Shown: in pieces, positions 42,685 through 45,696 of the stretch | Layout of the letters: every line of letters begins with the position of its first letter | Position numbering within the stretch: the first letter of the stretch is position 1 | Assembly: GCA_934248055.1 (NCBI GenBank) | Contig: CAKQKI010000012.1 | Coordinates: 1-45,696 of the forward strand | Origin: an uncultured Clostridia bacterium | GTDB taxonomy: Bacteria; Bacillota; Clostridia; Christensenellales; Borkfalkiaceae | Length of the DNA: 45,696 nt | Direction: 5' to 3' | The notes under the pieces: generated by a model | What the model was told of the DNA's origin: nothing | What the model saw: only the letters and a program-made list of their open reading frames with translations | The model's database searches: none | Program-made: the position numbers and the translations under genes

Positions 42685-44545
42685 ATTCTACTGCTTTAAG
42701 GCTTTCGTTCATCTTCGTTTTTACTATTTTCGGCCTTAAAATAAGCGTTACGAGCAAGGTAAACGCGAAAACGATAACGGGAACGAGCAGCCACATAAAC
42801 CAACTCACGTTTTTTGTCGCGCCGAATCCTATCGTTTTAAAAACGAGCGTTGCAAAACCTATCCCCACGGGATAGCCGAGAAGAATTCCCAAAAACGCGC
42901 TGATATATATTTCGCGATAAACGTAGCCGCAGATTTCAGAGTCGTGATAGCCGAGTACCATAAGCGTTGCGATTTCTCTTTCACGTTCGCTTATGTTTAT
43001 AGTGGTAAGGGTATTTATTACCACCATCGTAAGAAGCCCCGCAAAAATAACCACAACTATCGCTATTCCGATAATGGCGGGCGAGCCGAAATCGCCGAAA
43101 AGGCACATGTCGAGAAGGGCAAGCCCCGCGTAAACGAGCCCCGCAGACACTGCAACCGACACGAGCATCATTAAAAATCTCGTTTTATATCTGAGGACGT
43201 TTCTTATCGACGATTTATACTTAAACGAAAGCCGTTTCCAGATAAACGTTATTTTTTCGAGAAAAACCCGTTTGCCTTTTTTCGGCGGCTTAGGTCTTAA
43301 AAGGTTTGCGGGCGAATTTTCTGCAAGCCGCATTCCGAGAGCGAATACGGCTATAAGAGTAACCGCAACGATTACGCCGAAAGATAAAAAGTAATATGCG
43401 GGGTTCACGACTACCGATATCGGCGGCATCGAATGACCGTATCCGAACACGTAGCATATAAGCCGGGAAACGCCGTATCCGACGAAAAATCCCGCTCCGC
43501 CGCCTGCGGCAAGCGCAACGAGAGCAAAGAAAACGTATCTCATTACGATGCCCGCAGAGCCGTAACCGAGAGTTTTCAAACACGCTATCTGAGAGCGTTC
43601 TTCGTCCATAAGCCGCATCATGGACGACAGCACCACGAGCAGCGTTACGGCGATGAAAATAACCATTAAAATATTGCCTATGCCGCGAACTTTATCCGCG
43701 CTTGAAATAATGGATTTAAAACTGTAATTATCGTAGAGCGTTATTATGCGTACGTTTTCGCCGAGAATTCCCGTGAGTTCGGCTTTTTCTTCTTCTACGT
43801 ATTTTTCATATTCCGAAGAATAAGAATTGAATATTTTGCGGTTTTCCGCTTTTATATAAAGGTCGCCTTTCGGTATAAAATGGCATGCTTCGAGCGGGCA
43901 GTATAAAATATTTTCGAGAAGGTCGAGTTTGTTGATTTCCGCAATGCTGTCGGGAATTTCGGTATCTTCGGGGTTATTGTAACTCGGCTCGCCGTCTTTT
44001 CCGAACGTCAAAGGACTCTGAACTATTCCTTTTATCGTAACGGTTATTTTATATTCGTACGGCAGACCGAGCGCGGAAGTAAGGTCTATTTCCGCGTTGT
44101 CGCCGACGGAATATCCTTTTATTACGTTATCTTTTACTTCGGCGTAAGCGGAGTGTTCGAAATCGCTCGTGATTTTTTCGCCTTGCAACAGTTCGGGGTC
44201 GTTGAGTTCGGAGTTTTTAAGATCGAGAAAGTATATTCTTAAAGATCTTTTTTTCCCCGTCTTAATATCCAAAGACATTCCCGTTTCCACGTTTTTTTCG
44301 CCGTAACGCGATTTTACCGCGGCGATTTGCTCGTCGGTAAAACTGCCGGATTTGCTTTTTACTATAAAATCGCTGACGTTACGATTTTTATAATAATTTT
44401 CTATACTGTCTTTAATCATATCGGTCGGCGAACCGATTCCGGATATAAACCCTATCGATATAAGCACGATACCGATAAGCGAAAGCAACCGTATAAGATG
44501 TTTTTTAAACATTCTGCGGACGGTTTTAAAATACGTTTTCACCAT
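42683..44545 (-). CDS. FtsX-like ABC transporter permease
   Basis: This 620-residue membrane protein has one N-terminal helix (about 15-35) followed by a large extracytoplasmic domain (about 36-280). An FtsX block of three helices follows (ILMVIFIAVTLLVVLSSMM, FFALVALAAGGGAGFFVGYG, YYFLSFGVIVAVTLIAVFAL). A second block comes near the C-terminus (FLMMLVSVAVSAGLVYAGLAL, VVVIFAGLLTMVVINTL, AFLGILLGYPVGIGFATLVF, FMWLLVPVIVFAFTLLVTLI). ISEREREIATLMVLGYHDSEI is the FtsX coupling motif. With the ATPase upstream (seven-base overlap) it forms a MacB-type transporter or mechanotransmission complex. The cargo is unknown; peptide export or envelope stress response are options. Confidence 0.9.
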   Translation of the reverse strand: MVKTYFKTVRRMFKKHLIRLLSLIGIVLISIGFISGIGSPTDMIKDSIENYYKNRNVSDFIVKSKSGSFTDEQIAAVKSRYGEKNVETGMSLDIKTGKKRSLRIYFLDLKNSELNDPELLQGEKITSDFEHSAYAEVKDNVIKGYSVGDNAEIDLTSALGLPYEYKITVTIKGIVQSPLTFGKDGEPSYNNPEDTEIPDSIAEINKLDLLENILYCPLEACHFIPKGDLYIKAENRKIFNSYSSEYEKYVEEEKAELTGILGENVRIITLYDNYSFKSIISSADKVRGIGNILMVIFIAVTLLVVLSSMMRLMDEERSQIACLKTLGYGSAGIVMRYVFFALVALAAGGGAGFFVGYGVSRLICYVFGYGHSMPPISVVVNPAYYFLSFGVIVAVTLIAVFALGMRLAENSPANLLRPKPPKKGKRVFLEKITFIWKRLSFKYKSSIRNVLRYKTRFLMMLVSVAVSAGLVYAGLALLDMCLFGDFGSPAIIGIAIVVVIFAGLLTMVVINTLTTINISEREREIATLMVLGYHDSEICGYVYREIYISAFLGILLGYPVGIGFATLVFKTIGFGATKNVSWFMWLLVPVIVFAFTLLVTLILRPKIVKTKMNESLKAVE

Positions 44546-45240
44546 TCAATCTCCTCGACCGGAGTCGGATTTTCGTTAATTTCTATACTTTCTATTCTTC
44601 CGCTTTTTATTCTTATAACTTTATCCGCCATTTCTTTAAGAGCGGCGTTATGCGTAACTACTATAACGAGTTTTTTCCTTTCGCGCGATAAGTCCTGCAA
44701 AAGTTTTAATATTTTTTTACCCGTAACGTAATCGAGCGCGCCCGTAGGCTCGTCGCACAGTATCAACTTCGGATTTTTCGCAATCGCGCGGGCAATCGAA
44801 ACTCTTTGCTGTTCTCCGCCCGAAAGTTCCGCGGGGAAGTTATCAAGCCTGTCGATAAGACCTACCGATTCGAGAACGGTTTTCGGGTCGAGATGATTAT
44901 CGCATATTTCAACTGCGATTTCCACGTTTTCAAGCGCTGTAAGGTTAGGCATCAGATTATAAAACTGAAATACGAATCCCACGTCGTGCCTGCGGTAGTC
45001 GGTGAGTTCGCGCTTGTTGAACGCCGCTATGTTTTTTTCTTCGAGTTTTATTTCTCCGCTCGTTGCCGTATCCATTCCGCCCAGCAGATTTAAAAGAGTG
45101 GTTTTTCCCGCGCCCGACGCGCCGAGAATTACCACGAATTCGCCTTCGTTGAGATCGAATGAAACGTTTTCTACGGCGGGTATGGTTATCGCGCCGGCGT
45201 GATATTCTTTTTTTACGTTACTTAAAGATAAAAATGCCAA
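44539..45240 (-). CDS. ABC transporter ATP-binding protein (MacB/LolD type)
   Basis: The start is taken as TTG at 45240 because GGGGG lies 7-11 bases upstream; a TTG at 45258 would put that site inside the gene. The protein has 233 residues. Walker A GASGAGKTT is at 40-48, Q-loop FQFYNLMPNLTALENV at about 91-106, signature LSGGEQQ at 139-145, Walker B LILCDEP at 159-165, and the H-loop His in VVTHN at about 196. It energises the FtsX-like permease encoded next, with which it overlaps. Confidence 0.93.
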   Translation of the reverse strand: MAFLSLSNVKKEYHAGAITIPAVENVSFDLNEGEFVVILGASGAGKTTLLNLLGGMDTATSGEIKLEEKNIAAFNKRELTDYRRHDVGFVFQFYNLMPNLTALENVEIAVEICDNHLDPKTVLESVGLIDRLDNFPAELSGGEQQRVSIARAIAKNPKLILCDEPTGALDYVTGKKILKLLQDLSRERKKLVIVVTHNAALKEMADKVIRIKSGRIESIEINENPTPVEEIEW

Positions 45241-45272
45241 AATAAAACCCCCGTGCAATCGTGTTTATAAAT

Positions 45273-45300
45273 ATTATATCTCAATTATAGTAATAGTCAA
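45273..45300 (-). promoter_or_regulatory. Promoter of the ABC ATPase/permease operon
   Basis: On the minus strand TTGACT (45300-45295), a 16-base spacer, then a perfect TATAAT (45278-45273). The start codon follows 33 bases later. A two-gene transcript ending at the 42648-42684 terminator is expected. Confidence 0.8.
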
Positions 45301-45611
45301 CAAACGTAGTACGGATATTGCAAAAATTCAAAAAAAAATTACAACTTGTTCACAAACGGGAAAAAAGATAGGGATTCCATTCGTCATCACTAATTACCGA
45401 AAAGGCGTCTTTTTCGCCATTTTCCGCGACCGTTCGGGCAAAGAAACGTCAAGTACAGCAACCCTCACGTTCGCAAAAAATCATCAAAAAATGCGCTCTT
45501 TTCGGTGCGGAGCATTTTTGCGGATGAGAAACCGACCGCATCGCGGCTCGTTCAGGCAAGGCAAACGCCCGAAGTTGTACTTAAAGTACTACGAGCGGCG
45601 TTTAACGCCGT
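45301..45611. other. Gene-free stretch with several dyads
   Basis: No ORF is supported. There is a terminator-like stem AAAAATGC (45487-45494) with GCATTTTT (45512-45519). Two short perfect dyads, GTACTT-A-AAGTAC (45577-45589) and GGCGTT-T-AACGCC (45597-45609), stand just before the dispersed repeat copy. The latter could be repeat-associated sequence. Confidence 0.5.
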
Positions 45612-45696
45612 ATGCCAGACAAGAATAATACGAACCTTGCAAAAACGCCGCAATTTACGCGCTTTTTTGCAAATTCTCGGACGGTGTACGTATAGT
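45612..45696 (+). repeat. Dispersed repeat, copy at the window end (runs off the edge)
   Basis: ATGCCAGACAAGAATAATAC starts with the exact tip of the MITE-like element, then continues nearly identically to 28018-28092, including TTGCAA and TATAGT at the promoter positions and GGACGG of the dyad. The remainder lies outside the window. Confidence 0.75.

Overview
The window looks like a chromosomal piece of an AT-rich, Gram-positive (Bacillota, probably uncultured gut Clostridia) bacterium. The clues are AGGAGG-type ribosome sites, many lipobox lipoproteins, carbohydrate ABC importers that lack their own ATPase, Listeria-Bacteroides repeat domains and a type II-A CRISPR-Cas system with csn2. The genus assignment is inference; no rRNA long enough for typing is present.

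Region 1 (1-360): 3' end of a 5S rRNA, tRNA-Asn(GTT), a terminator and a short tRNA-like repeat. Region 2 (361-8865): a block visibly richer in A+T and poorer in CG-type codons than the rest. It holds a small DNA methyltransferase, an AraC-type regulator and a divergent operon (hydrolase-like lipoprotein, frameshifted solute-binding lipoprotein, two permeases, Big2 lipoprotein). It is bracketed by two ~85-bp direct repeats that resemble the 3' half of a tRNA.

Region 3 (9111-27928): a large carbohydrate-utilisation cluster. Two permeases and a binding lipoprotein import a glycan. A GH123/DUF4091-like lipoprotein, a 1224-residue lipoprotein and a secreted repeat protein face outward. GH106-like, GH20 and GH78-like enzymes without signal peptides probably act in the cytoplasm. 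A glycerol-1-phosphate dehydrogenase closes the run. A 49-residue gene with a DVITTS motif sits between the two large surface proteins.

Region 4 (28000-33010): an endonuclease/exonuclease/phosphatase-family gene, a Gfo/Idh/MocA oxidoreductase, a GNAT-like acyltransferase, and two small genes (DUF7662-like, lipoprotein) caught between inverted copies of a miniature-transposon-like repeat.

Region 5 (33017-40990): a complete type II-A CRISPR-Cas locus. On the minus strand are cas9-cas1-cas2-csn2 followed by a 29-repeat array. A divergent tracrRNA lies upstream of cas9; its promoter, anti-repeat, bulge, stem-loop and terminator can all be read. Spacer acquisition and interference residues are intact, so the locus looks functional.

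Region 6 (41000-45696): a second glycerol-1-phosphate dehydrogenase, then a MacB/LolD-like ATPase and FtsX-like permease on the minus strand with a near-consensus promoter, and another copy of the dispersed repeat running off the end.
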